From Microscillaceae bacterium (GTDB lineage: Bacteria; Bacteroidota; Bacteroidia; Cytophagales; Microscillaceae), in contig JAABSX010000033.1 of the NCBI GenBank assembly GCA_011390205.1, positions 1 through 42,952 of the forward strand: a stretch of 42,952 nt of DNA. The letters run 5' to 3'. Below are positions 27,465-35,962 of this stretch, piece after piece. The notes beneath the pieces were generated by a model, which did not search any database, was not told the origin of the DNA, and was given only the letters and a program-made list of their open reading frames with translations. The position numbers were made by a program, and so were the translations under genes. The stretch's first letter is position 1; each line of letters starts with the position of its first letter.

Positions 27465-30400
27465 ATGAATACTTCAAAAACCCAACCCTCACAAGAGGGT
27501 TTACAGATACCTAACCCACCCAGACTACCCATCATTGGTAATTTACATCAATTATCTTCCGAAAATCCTACACAACATTTTATGGGACTTATGGAAAAGT
27601 ATGGGGAGATTCTCCGAATTTATACGCCCATTGGTGATATGGTGGTGGTTAAATCTTACAGATTCGCCAATGAACTCTGCGATGAAAGCCGATTTACCAA
27701 AAACCTCAGCCGCCCTCTCTTAGAGCTGAGAGATGTGGGCGGAGATGGCTTGTTTACGGCGTGGGGAAGCGAACCTAACTGGCAAAAAGCACATAATATT
27801 CTACTACCAGGGCTAGGGCAAAGGGCTATGAAGGGCTATTTCCCGATGATGTATGACATCGCAGAGCGGCTGCTTGCCAAGTGGCATAACATTCCCGAGG
27901 AGCAGTATTTTAACCTCACAGATGACATGACCCGACTTACTTTTGATACCATCGGGCTCTGCGGTTTTGATTATAGATTTCATTCTTTTGCCTCACCTGA
28001 GCCACATCCTTTTATAGAATCTATGGTCATCGCCCTAGAAGATTCTATGAAACGAATGAACAAAGTGCCCATTCAAAGAAAATTACGCTTTAAAAGCAAC
28101 CGAAAATACAAAAAAAGCCTTCAGTATATGTTTGAAGTAGTGGATGGAATCATCGCTGAGAGGCAAGCCAATCCTGAAAAATACCAGCACAACACAGATT
28201 TTATGAGCCTGATGCTCAATGCCACTGACCTAGAAAGTGGCGAAAAACTGGACCCCATCAACATCAGGTATCAAATCCTGACTTTCCTCATCGCAGGGCA
28301 CGAAACCACCAGCGGCTTGCTTTCTTTTGCTTTTTATTACCTCATGACCCACCCCGAAGTACTCCAAAAAGTCTATAAAGAAGTAGATACCGTACTGGGC
28401 AATGACCTTAACACAAAAATAGATTACCAGCAAATCAATGACCTCAAATACACCCAACAGGTCTTAAATGAATCTCTCCGACTTTGGCCTACTGCACCCG
28501 CATTCAGTGTCTATGCCAATGCAGATACCACACTGGGTAATTATCAAATAGACAAAAATCAACGCTTTATCGTACTGCTGCCAGGGCTGCACCGTGACCC
28601 TGCCGTCTGGGGCAAAGACGCAGACCAATTTGACCCTGATAATTTTAGACCCGAAGCCATCGAAAACAGGCCTCCCAATGCCTTCAAACCCTTCGGCAAT
28701 GGGCAAAGGGCTTGTATCGGAAGGCAGTTTGCCGTTCTGGAAGCCACCCTCATCATGGGGCTCATCCTCCAGCGATACCAGCTCCAGCTCAAAGAAGGCT
28801 ATGCCTTGCATATCAAAGAAACCCTTACCCTCAAGCCTGACGAACTGATGGTCAGCCTCAAAAAAAGAGATGACAAAGACCGCTACTATGCCCCTGCCCC
28901 ACCCAAAAAAGAAAAAACAGAGGTTCAATACAATGAAAGGTTCAAGCAAAATCCTCTCTGCATCGCCTATGGCTCTAATATGGGGGCTTCAGAAGAATTT
29001 GCCCTTCAAATAGCCCAAAAAGCAGAAAAAATGGGTTTCCCTTGCAGTTGCCAGCCCTTAGACGAACTCGTAGAGAACCTCCCCAAAGAAGGGACGCTCA
29101 TCGTCATCACGGCTACCTACAATGGCACACCACCCAACAATGCACAGAAATTTGAGGCTTGGCTAGATGCACTAGATGCCAAAAACCCTCTTCAAAATTT
29201 AAAATATGCTGTATTCGGATGTGGCAATACCCAATGGAAAACTTTTCAGGTATTCCCGAGGTGGATAGACCATAAAATGAGTGAACTAGGTGCTACCAGA
29301 CTACTCACACAAGGGGAAGCAGATGCCGCAGGAAGTGATTTTGAAGATGATTTTCAGACTTGGCAAGCAAGCCTATGGAAAAGCCTGCAAGCAGAAGAGA
29401 TGCAGTCAGAATCGAATACAAGTAGTTGGAAGTCAGGAATTTACGGAATAGAAAAAATACAAACAGAAACGTATGTCTCCCCCTCTCCACCCAATAGACA
29501 GGGAGAAAAACCGATGCAAGTGCTGGCAAATAAAGAACTTCAAAGCATCACCTCTCCTAGAAGTACCAGGCACGTAGAGCTCAAACTGCCACAAGGAATG
29601 ACTTATCAGACGGGTGATCACCTTGGGGTATATCCTCAGAACCATGCCCAGCTTATTGAGCGGGTATGCCAGTGTTTTGGCTTAAAGCAGACTGATATTT
29701 TGCTTATCAAGACTTCGTCGCAGCTAAAATCTCATTTGCCCATAGAAAAACCTATTTCTGTAAAAGACTTGCTGCAAAATTTTGTGGAGCTGCAGAGTCC
29801 TATTACTGCAAAGCAGCTCCAAATATTGATAGATCATACAAGCTGCCCACCAGAGAAGGCAACACTAGAAAACTGGCAAAGTAATTTTAAAACGGCTGTG
29901 CAAGCCCTAAACCGCTCTGTGCTAGATGTTTTAGAAGAAATCCCAGCCTGTGAGCTGCCCTTTTCTGTCTTTTTAGAATTGCTGCCGCCTATGCAGGTGC
30001 GGTATTTTTCCATTTCCTCTTCGGCAAAAGTGCAGCCTGAGCTTTGCAGCCTGACTGTGGGTGTGATAGATGCCCTTGCCTACAGCGGCAAAAAAAATTA
30101 CTATGGTGTATGCACTAATTACCTCAAAACCCTCCAAAAAGGGGATACTGTGCAGGCATTTGTGCAGCAGGTGAGCAGTCCCTTCAGATTGCCTGATGAG
30201 CTTAGCCAAAAAACCATTATGGTAGGTGCTGGCACGGGCTTATCACCCCTCAGGGCTTTTGTGCATGAGCTGGCAGCACTGAAATCCAGGCAAGAGGATA
30301 TAGGGCAATCTATGTTATTCTTTGGCTGCAGACACCCCGAAGAGGATTTTATTTATCAAGAAGAACTTGAGGGCTTTGCTCAGAGGGGCATCATAGCACT

Positions 30401-30662
30401 TCACACAGCTTTCTCTAGGCTTCATTCAGAAAAAGAATACGTACAAGACCTCCTATTGGCACAGCAAGACAAGCTCTGGCAATGGATACAAGAAGGAGCG
30501 ATTATCTATGTCTGTGGAGATGCTGCGCACATGGCACCGCAGGTCAGAGAGGCTCTTCAAGAAATCTACCTTCATCAAAACAAAGACAAGGCAGCCTATG
30601 CTCAAGCATGGCTAGATGAGATGATTCAGAAAGGACAATACCGTGAGGATGTCTGGGCATAG
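27465..30662 (+). CDS. Self-sufficient cytochrome P450 / NADPH-P450 reductase fusion (CYP102, P450 BM3-like)
   Basis: 1065 residues, near BM3's ~1049. Heme domain (~15-470): GDGLFTAW, NWQKAHNILLP, I-helix AGHETTS (277-283), ExxR at E336/R339, and heme-ligand Cys417 in FGNGQRACIGRQF. Then an FMN flavodoxin domain (~498-640: YGSNMGASEEFA, TATYNGTPPNNA, VFGCGNTQWKTF) and an FAD/NADPH reductase (~680-1065: YQTGDHLGVYP, RYFSISSS, VGAGTGLSPLRAF, YVCGDAAHM, ending EDVWA). Nearly every block matches BM3, so it should hydroxylate a lipophilic substrate with NADPH and oxygen. The two residues that hold the fatty-acid carboxylate in BM3 (Arg47, Tyr51) align with Gly and Val, so the substrate may differ. 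Start ATG 27465 is preferred over TTG 27414. No CYP102-type repressor is adjacent. Confidence 0.96.
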   Translation: MNTSKTQPSQEGLQIPNPPRLPIIGNLHQLSSENPTQHFMGLMEKYGEILRIYTPIGDMVVVKSYRFANELCDESRFTKNLSRPLLELRDVGGDGLFTAWGSEPNWQKAHNILLPGLGQRAMKGYFPMMYDIAERLLAKWHNIPEEQYFNLTDDMTRLTFDTIGLCGFDYRFHSFASPEPHPFIESMVIALEDSMKRMNKVPIQRKLRFKSNRKYKKSLQYMFEVVDGIIAERQANPEKYQHNTDFMSLMLNATDLESGEKLDPINIRYQILTFLIAGHETTSGLLSFAFYYLMTHPEVLQKVYKEVDTVLGNDLNTKIDYQQINDLKYTQQVLNESLRLWPTAPAFSVYANADTTLGNYQIDKNQRFIVLLPGLHRDPAVWGKDADQFDPDNFRPEAIENRPPNAFKPFGNGQRACIGRQFAVLEATLIMGLILQRYQLQLKEGYALHIKETLTLKPDELMVSLKKRDDKDRYYAPAPPKKEKTEVQYNERFKQNPLCIAYGSNMGASEEFALQIAQKAEKMGFPCSCQPLDELVENLPKEGTLIVITATYNGTPPNNAQKFEAWLDALDAKNPLQNLKYAVFGCGNTQWKTFQVFPRWIDHKMSELGATRLLTQGEADAAGSDFEDDFQTWQASLWKSLQAEEMQSESNTSSWKSGIYGIEKIQTETYVSPSPPNRQGEKPMQVLANKELQSITSPRSTRHVELKLPQGMTYQTGDHLGVYPQNHAQLIERVCQCFGLKQTDILLIKTSSQLKSHLPIEKPISVKDLLQNFVELQSPITAKQLQILIDHTSCPPEKATLENWQSNFKTAVQALNRSVLDVLEEIPACELPFSVFLELLPPMQVRYFSISSSAKVQPELCSLTVGVIDALAYSGKKNYYGVCTNYLKTLQKGDTVQAFVQQVSSPFRLPDELSQKTIMVGAGTGLSPLRAFVHELAALKSRQEDIGQSMLFFGCRHPEEDFIYQEELEGFAQRGIIALHTAFSRLHSEKEYVQDLLLAQQDKLWQWIQEGAIIYVCGDAAHMAPQVREALQEIYLHQNKDKAAYAQAWLDEMIQKGQYREDVWA

Positions 30663-30701
30663 CTTATCTTACTTTCCAAACTTTCTGTGGCAGAATAGGA
30701 T

Positions 30702-30709
30702 TATCTTTG
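30702..30709 (+). promoter_or_regulatory. Putative -7 element for the 30732 gene
   Basis: TATCTTTG matches TAnnTTTG, 22 bp before the ATG at 30732, implying a very short leader. No good -33 element. Confidence 0.4.
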
Positions 30710-30731
30710 CAAAAATAAAAGAGTCAGAAAG

Positions 30732-31733
30732 ATGCTAAATGATTATTGGGTAATTGCACAACTTTTGGGTCAGTTTTGTACGCTTTTGCTGCTGATAGGG
30801 GGTGCTTTTTATGCGCTGTCTTTGATTCGGTATTGGGAGCAAGGCTCAAGCACTGAGCTGCAGATAGTGCTTGAGCGGCAAGGCTACCTCATCGGGGCGA
30901 TTATACAATTTGGGCTTTTTTTTCAGGTGCTGCTGCTGCTTATGTTCCTCAATACTGTCAATATTCACCTTACAGGACAAATAGAAGGAGCCATGTGTGC
31001 TACAGGTGTGCTAGGGGTGAATGACTATGGCTATCCGCTTTTGTACCTTAAAATAGGCAGTCTTTTGGGCTACATGGCATATTTGATGCTTAATTATTTT
31101 GACCAGCGTGAACCAGAGTATCCGCTTACCCCACTTAAATTTTGGTGGGTCTTCCCTGCTTTGCTGCTGATGTTGATAGATTTTTATTGGACATATCAGT
31201 TTTTTGCTGGCATAGAACCCAATATCATTGCGACTTGCTGTAGCGTCAGTTTTTTGGTAGAAAGCAGCTCACCCTACGCATTGTATGCTACTCCAGAGAA
31301 GCTAGAGAATTACCTTTCCATCTGGGGGGCTGCCTTTGTTGTGCTGCTTTTGCTGAGTACACTTTGGCAAAGAAAAATAGCGAAGCTACGCTTTTGGTCA
31401 GTACAGTTTGGACTTAGTTTGCTTTATTTGGGGCTATCTGTGTATGTATTGCGGCATTTCTTTGTGAAGTATATCTATGCCCTTCCTTCACACAACTGTT
31501 TATTTGATATTTTTTGGGCAAAGTATTATTACGTTGGTTATCTTTTATTTGGGAGTTACTTCGGGATTTTGTGCTGTGGATTATTGGGGGTTTTGTACCA
31601 CTTTTTTGCATTCAGGCTTCGGCGTATGTCTTTTCAGTTTTGGCAAAACCTTCAAGTATTTTATACCTGTCTGCTGCTGGTGAGTTTTGTATTGCCTTGG
31701 TTTTATTGGTATGCTTGGGATGGAGTATTATAG
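30732..31733 (+). CDS. Polytopic membrane protein of unknown function with Cys motifs
   Basis: 333 residues and about eight membrane helices spread over its length. Cysteines occur in phrases that look constrained: GAMCATG (~86), ATCCSVSFL (~170), SHNCLFDIFWAKYYYVGY (~255) and GILCCG. Similar TCCS...HxCxF arrangements occur in uncharacterised membrane proteins of other bacteria, possibly linked to thiol or metal handling at the membrane; this is recollection only. It follows the P450 gene by 69 bp with its own promoter-like site. Confidence 0.7.
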   Translation: MLNDYWVIAQLLGQFCTLLLLIGGAFYALSLIRYWEQGSSTELQIVLERQGYLIGAIIQFGLFFQVLLLLMFLNTVNIHLTGQIEGAMCATGVLGVNDYGYPLLYLKIGSLLGYMAYLMLNYFDQREPEYPLTPLKFWWVFPALLLMLIDFYWTYQFFAGIEPNIIATCCSVSFLVESSSPYALYATPEKLENYLSIWGAAFVVLLLLSTLWQRKIAKLRFWSVQFGLSLLYLGLSVYVLRHFFVKYIYALPSHNCLFDIFWAKYYYVGYLLFGSYFGILCCGLLGVLYHFFAFRLRRMSFQFWQNLQVFYTCLLLVSFVLPWFYWYAWDGVL

Positions 31734-31796
31734 CCCGCTTAGCCTCTGAGGGGTAAGCTCTTGGGTTTACCTATTACTTTGATTCAGAAAATATTT

Positions 31797-31828
31797 TTTG
31801 AAAATCTGGCAGTGTCATGCTATTTTTG
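31797..31828 (+). promoter_or_regulatory. Promoter for the SpoIIAA/STAS-like gene
   Basis: TTTG (31797-31800), 20 bp, then TATTTTTG (31821-31828): both parts of the Bacteroidota promoter with normal spacing. The ATG is at 31879, giving a leader of about 45 nt. Confidence 0.7.
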
Positions 31829-31878
31829 GCAAGTTGTTATAAATATAGATAATTTGAAAAACATAAAAAAAATAAAAT

Positions 31879-32274
31879 ATGAAGACTTTACAAGAAGATG
31901 TATATTGGGTATTTTCTTATGATGAATCTCTCAAGATTCTCAAAACCACCTGGAAAGGCCTAGACCTTGATGAGCATATATTCAAAGAAAAAATGCAAAG
32001 TATTGCAGCAGTTGTCCCCACTCATCCTGTGGCTGCTTTCTTGGCAAATACACTTCAATTTAACTTTGGCATTTCTCCTGATTTGCAAGAGTGGCACAAT
32101 GACTTGTTATTTCCTGTTTTTGAGAAGGCTGGGCTAAAAAAAATGGCAATCATCGTATCAAAAGATATTTTTTCACAGGTTTCTATTGAGCAAGCTTATG
32201 ATGTTAATACTTTTGGCTTTGTAACACAGTATTTTGAGACAGAACAGGAGGCAACTCAATGGCTTTCAGAATAA
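31879..32274 (+). CDS. SpoIIAA/STAS-like domain protein
   Basis: 131 residues, cytosolic. Alternating strands and helices: WVFSYDESLKILKTTWKG, then LLFPVFEKAGLKKMAIIVSKDIFS, ending FVTQYFETEQEATQWLSE. The final phrase (F.. ...A..WL) is typical of the SpoIIAA-like/STAS-related family found singly in Bacteroidota, often as a regulator of unknown partner. It has its own promoter and convergent neighbours only. Confidence 0.65.
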   Translation: MKTLQEDVYWVFSYDESLKILKTTWKGLDLDEHIFKEKMQSIAAVVPTHPVAAFLANTLQFNFGISPDLQEWHNDLLFPVFEKAGLKKMAIIVSKDIFSQVSIEQAYDVNTFGFVTQYFETEQEATQWLSE

Positions 32275-32326
32275 TCGTAAAACCGTAACTCAGTATATTT
32301 TCATACAATGCTAAACCAAGCAGGCT

Positions 32327-32355
32327 CAGGGCTTTCTTTCCTTAAGAATGCCCTG
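32327..32355. terminator. Weak hairpin between convergent genes
   Basis: CAGGGC (32327-32332) and GCCCTG (32350-32355) pair over a 17-nt loop. It is short and not followed by a good T-run, but it lies where the STAS-like gene and the lipoprotein gene converge. Confidence 0.25.
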
Positions 32356-32377
32356 CCCAGACTTCTTTAAAGATGGA

Positions 32378-33268
32378 CTAATTTGGTTTTTGAATTTGCT
32401 TTAGGGCAGTCTGCATCTGTGTCTTAAAATTATCCAGCAAATTTTTTTCGGCATAGTAATACTGTTGTTTTTGGGTAGTAGCTACTTGTTCTTGTGTAAC
32501 TACTTTGCTTCTGTCAGTAGTAAATCTTTTGCCATCATAGCGTTGTGTTTCTTTGATAGATTCCACTTGCTTGCTCGTCTGTTGTGGAGGTCTGAACCCT
32601 GATGTGTTGCTGGCTTGCAGCAGAATACTGCCCTGATAGACAGCCCTCTGAAAGTCAAAAATATGCCATTTGCCTTGCATTTTTCCTCCTCCATATTCAC
32701 TGATAGGAGATTTGTATTCTTGAATATCCAATAACAGCAGCCATTTGGCTTGAAAGAGCATTCGCACATCATAAAAATCACAGGTCATCTGACGTTGCAC
32801 AGACAAAAAGGGGGTGTCTTTAAACTGATGGTTGATGGGTCGGTATTCTTGCGTATGGATTGCCCAAAAATTACGAACATTTCGCTGAATATCATGTGGA
32901 GTAAGTTCGTGCCATTCATTTTTTGTTTGGCTGAGTTGCTCTTTTGTGATACTCAGGGCCAAATCAGGATAATCAAACCTGCAGCTGTCCGAATAGCCTC
33001 CGCAGGCAGGAAATTTAAGTGAAATCTGGTATTTTTCGGGCAAGGCTTTTGGTTTAAGCGTATCCAGACTTGCTAGAATCCATCCGATTTTTTGAGTAGT
33101 TGTTTCTAAATCACTTGCTCGCTCTTGCCTGAATGCCTTTAAATCAGCTACCAGTACCGAATCACGCTCTACCTCAGTCAAAGGTGCTTCTCTGTATCCA
33201 TTGCACTGGCACAAGACCAAAAGGACAGCCAAAGCCCATAAGTGCATGAGTTCTTTTTTGATGCACAT
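32378..33268 (-). CDS. Lipoprotein of unknown function
   Basis: 296 residues. KKELMHLWALAVLLVLCQC ends in a lipobox-like LVLC/QC, so lipid attachment is likely. The mature part has no recognised domain. FPACGGYSDSCRFDYPDLALSI and MTCDFYDVRMLFQAKWLLLLDIQEY are notable segments, and the last 90 residues are Gln/Lys-rich and helical. It begins 8 bp after the DUF4328 gene and is the last gene of the four-gene minus-strand unit. An alternative ATG at 33247 would still start a lipoprotein signal. Confidence 0.68.
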   Translation of the reverse strand: MCIKKELMHLWALAVLLVLCQCNGYREAPLTEVERDSVLVADLKAFRQERASDLETTTQKIGWILASLDTLKPKALPEKYQISLKFPACGGYSDSCRFDYPDLALSITKEQLSQTKNEWHELTPHDIQRNVRNFWAIHTQEYRPINHQFKDTPFLSVQRQMTCDFYDVRMLFQAKWLLLLDIQEYKSPISEYGGGKMQGKWHIFDFQRAVYQGSILLQASNTSGFRPPQQTSKQVESIKETQRYDGKRFTTDRSKVVTQEQVATTQKQQYYYAEKNLLDNFKTQMQTALKQIQKPN

Positions 33269-33276
33269 ATCAATGC

Positions 33277-33978
33277 CTATTTATTTTCATCTTCTTGAAT
33301 ATATATTTGAAGTAAAACGTTTTCTACGGCTCTGTAGTCTGTAATTATTTTGATGGTGATGATGCTCAACGGAATCATTGCTACAGCAATCACCATGTCT
33401 ATAAGGTCAGCGCTAAGGTAAGTCTCTATGTTTTCGCTACCCATCACAAGGCGTGCAGAAATATTGCTCACCACACCCGTACCAATCCAAAGCACCCACC
33501 AGAGAATCAGGATTCCATAGCTGTCTTGTACTGTAAAATCATTGCTTTTTCTTTTGATGATTTCATTGCCTTCTTCATACAGTTCTTTCATAATCTGAAA
33601 AGGCCTGACAAGGTTGATAAAAGGTATAAACCAGCCCCAAGCCGCCCAGCCTTCCGAGAAGTCAAGGTAATTGCTGCTGTTTTGATAGCCTATAGATTGG
33701 GAGAACGCATGCAGATTGGCATAGGCTCTTCTAAACCACCTAATGAAAGTAACTCCTGAAATGATAAAGACAAAAATATTAAGAAAAGTAAGTACTATTT
33801 GTCTGTAATCATTGGCATCAATGACCTCATCAGGGATAGACACTCCCTGCTGTAATTGGCTAAGTAGCTGATATTCAAAATAAGTAGAGATGCCAAGAAT
33901 TAACTCTGTGCCTAACACAATCCAGATGAGAAGGACGGCAGTCTTTGCACGCTGTTCGTTTGGTGAGGGATGTTTCAT
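33277..33978 (-). CDS. DUF4328 family membrane protein
   Basis: 233 residues with about four hydrophobic helices. The diagnostic DUF4328 phrases are present: FIRWFRRAYANLHAF, then EGWAAWGWFIPFINLVRPFQIMKELY (WxRPFQ). The family's role is unknown. An in-frame TTG at 34014 would extend the protein by 12 polar residues and overlap the upstream gene; I prefer the ATG at 33978, which leaves a 19-bp gap to the transglutaminase-like gene. Confidence 0.8.
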   Translation of the reverse strand: MKHPSPNEQRAKTAVLLIWIVLGTELILGISTYFEYQLLSQLQQGVSIPDEVIDANDYRQIVLTFLNIFVFIISGVTFIRWFRRAYANLHAFSQSIGYQNSSNYLDFSEGWAAWGWFIPFINLVRPFQIMKELYEEGNEIIKRKSNDFTVQDSYGILILWWVLWIGTGVVSNISARLVMGSENIETYLSADLIDMVIAVAMIPLSIITIKIITDYRAVENVLLQIYIQEDENK

Positions 33979-33997
33979 TTGATTAGATGATTGGGTT

Positions 33998-35926
33998 TTA
34001 GGTTTCTTTGACAAAAACTACCTTGTTCTTATCTGCTTTGATGATTTGGTTTATAAATTCTGTAAGGTCTTTGTATTTTTCTTTGGGGAATGTGCCTTGT
34101 TGTATTTCTAGTTTTCGTGTATATTGTAATTTACCTTCTTTCAATTCATATTTGGCAGAGTATTTACCAAAATCTGAGCTGATTTCTATGTCTTCGGGCT
34201 TATGTTCTAAGTTGTATTTTTCGGGGATAATAAATTCTAGGGCATCTGTATGCTGGTAAGCATATCTGAGTTTTACGTTGCTTTTTCGGTTTTCTACTTC
34301 GGGTGGTGCTGCACTTACTTTATTAAACAGATTGGGCACCAAGAAGATGCGTTTGCCGCTGATGCTCACACACTTTCGGATATTAAGGTTTAGTTTTTCG
34401 GTAGTTACAGGGATTCTGTCTTTTTTTCGGGCAAAGGAAAAATCTTTAATCTCAAAGCTCGGAATATCAAGGTTTTGGTAGAGCCATTTTTTTTGTTTTT
34501 CGGGTGCAAAATTTACCACAAAGGGCAAATCATCTTCCTGTAAGGCGTGGTATTCTGTAATAACACTGACATCTGCATCCCCATTTTCTTGGATATTCAC
34601 TTGTGCGGTTCTTTCTTGCAGGTTTTCATTTTTGCCATAGTAAGGTGTTCTGACGATTTTGCCACCTTCTGGAGTGATGATGAGTGCATCTCGGTTTCCT
34701 GTAAAGTCACCCATATACCCGAATGCTTCTGTCTGGCTAGTGCATTCTAGCCAGACAGTATCTCTGACAAGAGGCACACAAAGGATGACATGGTTAAACT
34801 GCTGCGTAGGGAAGTCAGTACGCACTTCACGAGCATACTTCCCTGAGTTTACCAATGTGTAGTAAGATTCAATGCCTATCACATCAAGGAGGCTTTTGGT
34901 ATAATTAGAGAGTGCCTTGCAATCACCATAGGCTTTTTCATCTACAAAAGATGCCTTGAAAGGCTGCCAGCCACCTATGCCCAGTTGAATACTGACATAG
35001 CGCACCTTAGACTGGAGATACTCATAAATAAGCTTGACTTTCTCTGGTGCACTGTCTGTGTTTTTGACAAGCTCTTTGACAAGGTTTTGAGTGCTTTCAG
35101 GCAGATCATTGCTGCCTTCATTGAGGAGGTTTTGCCATTCGCCAAAAGACTTCCAAGTGCTCATATCTCCTTTGTATTTTCCCATAGAGAATTGTGAGGG
35201 AGCAAGCAGCACAGCAGGGTAAAGTGGCTCTGCTCCATAAGGCTCTTGCCTGAATGGCTCTAGATTGGCCACCTCCCATCGGTAGATATTCATACCTCCT
35301 TGCTCAGTTTTGCTCACCTCTTTGGAGATATTGTAGGCTTTGTGGCGCAGGTTCATTTCTTTGGGGATACTGACCTCATAGAATGATTTCTCTACACCGA
35401 TGTAGGTATTTATTTGAGGATACCAGCCAGGATAAAACAGCAGTCCATCATAGATTTTTTCGTATTCAAACTCTACTGTGTAGGGGTATTGTGTATAGCT
35501 AAAACTTGCTATTTTTTCTCTGCCATCATCTTGAAAACTAAAACCATCACTGATGCTTTCATCTTTGATGTCTGATTTTTTGAGGCTTGATACTTCGTTT
35601 CCATATTGGTCATAGAGTGTACCTTTGAGGCTGCTTATCTTATTGAGGGAGCTGTAGTAGAGGTGGATTCGGCTGAGCTCTTCGGCTTTTTCGTCTAAGA
35701 TAGTATAGGCATATTTATGTGTAAGTTTGCCTTTGCCCTCTGAGATGACAGTGAAGTACTGCTCATCTATCCTGAGTACTGCATGTGCTTTGAGGCGCAG
35801 CACTAGGGGAATCTCTGAGGCTGGATATTTTTTGTCTTTGTCATAGGCGGCGGCTGTGTTTATGGTCAGCAGCAGCAATGTGATTGACCAGACAGCCTGG
35901 GTATAAAAACGGGGGAATACTTGCAT
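33998..35926 (-). CDS. Secreted DUF3857 / transglutaminase-like protein (Cys form)
   Basis: 642 residues: signal peptide 1-27 (SITLLLLTINTAAA), DUF3857 beta domain (~55-225), transglutaminase-like core (~285-410), and a C-terminal beta domain. In the core, YGDCKALSNYTKSLLDVIGI carries the nucleophile Cys336, FNHVILCVPL the His379, and WLECTSQ the acidic residue (Glu394). The triad is therefore plausible as a papain-like fold. The family is common in Bacteroidota envelopes; its substrate is not known. The 664-residue paralog lies 36 bp upstream on the same strand. Confidence 0.85.
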   Translation of the reverse strand: MQVFPRFYTQAVWSITLLLLTINTAAAYDKDKKYPASEIPLVLRLKAHAVLRIDEQYFTVISEGKGKLTHKYAYTILDEKAEELSRIHLYYSSLNKISSLKGTLYDQYGNEVSSLKKSDIKDESISDGFSFQDDGREKIASFSYTQYPYTVEFEYEKIYDGLLFYPGWYPQINTYIGVEKSFYEVSIPKEMNLRHKAYNISKEVSKTEQGGMNIYRWEVANLEPFRQEPYGAEPLYPAVLLAPSQFSMGKYKGDMSTWKSFGEWQNLLNEGSNDLPESTQNLVKELVKNTDSAPEKVKLIYEYLQSKVRYVSIQLGIGGWQPFKASFVDEKAYGDCKALSNYTKSLLDVIGIESYYTLVNSGKYAREVRTDFPTQQFNHVILCVPLVRDTVWLECTSQTEAFGYMGDFTGNRDALIITPEGGKIVRTPYYGKNENLQERTAQVNIQENGDADVSVITEYHALQEDDLPFVVNFAPEKQKKWLYQNLDIPSFEIKDFSFARKKDRIPVTTEKLNLNIRKCVSISGKRIFLVPNLFNKVSAAPPEVENRKSNVKLRYAYQHTDALEFIIPEKYNLEHKPEDIEISSDFGKYSAKYELKEGKLQYTRKLEIQQGTFPKEKYKDLTEFINQIIKADKNKVVFVKET

Positions 35927-35962
35927 CTTTTTAGAAATTAAGAGGATGAATGATTCTTGGGT

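Noticed and set aside
31514-31756. 80-codon hydrophobic plus-strand frame
   Set aside because: It lies almost wholly inside the 30732-31733 gene in another frame; hydrophobicity is carried over from the T-rich codons of the real membrane protein.
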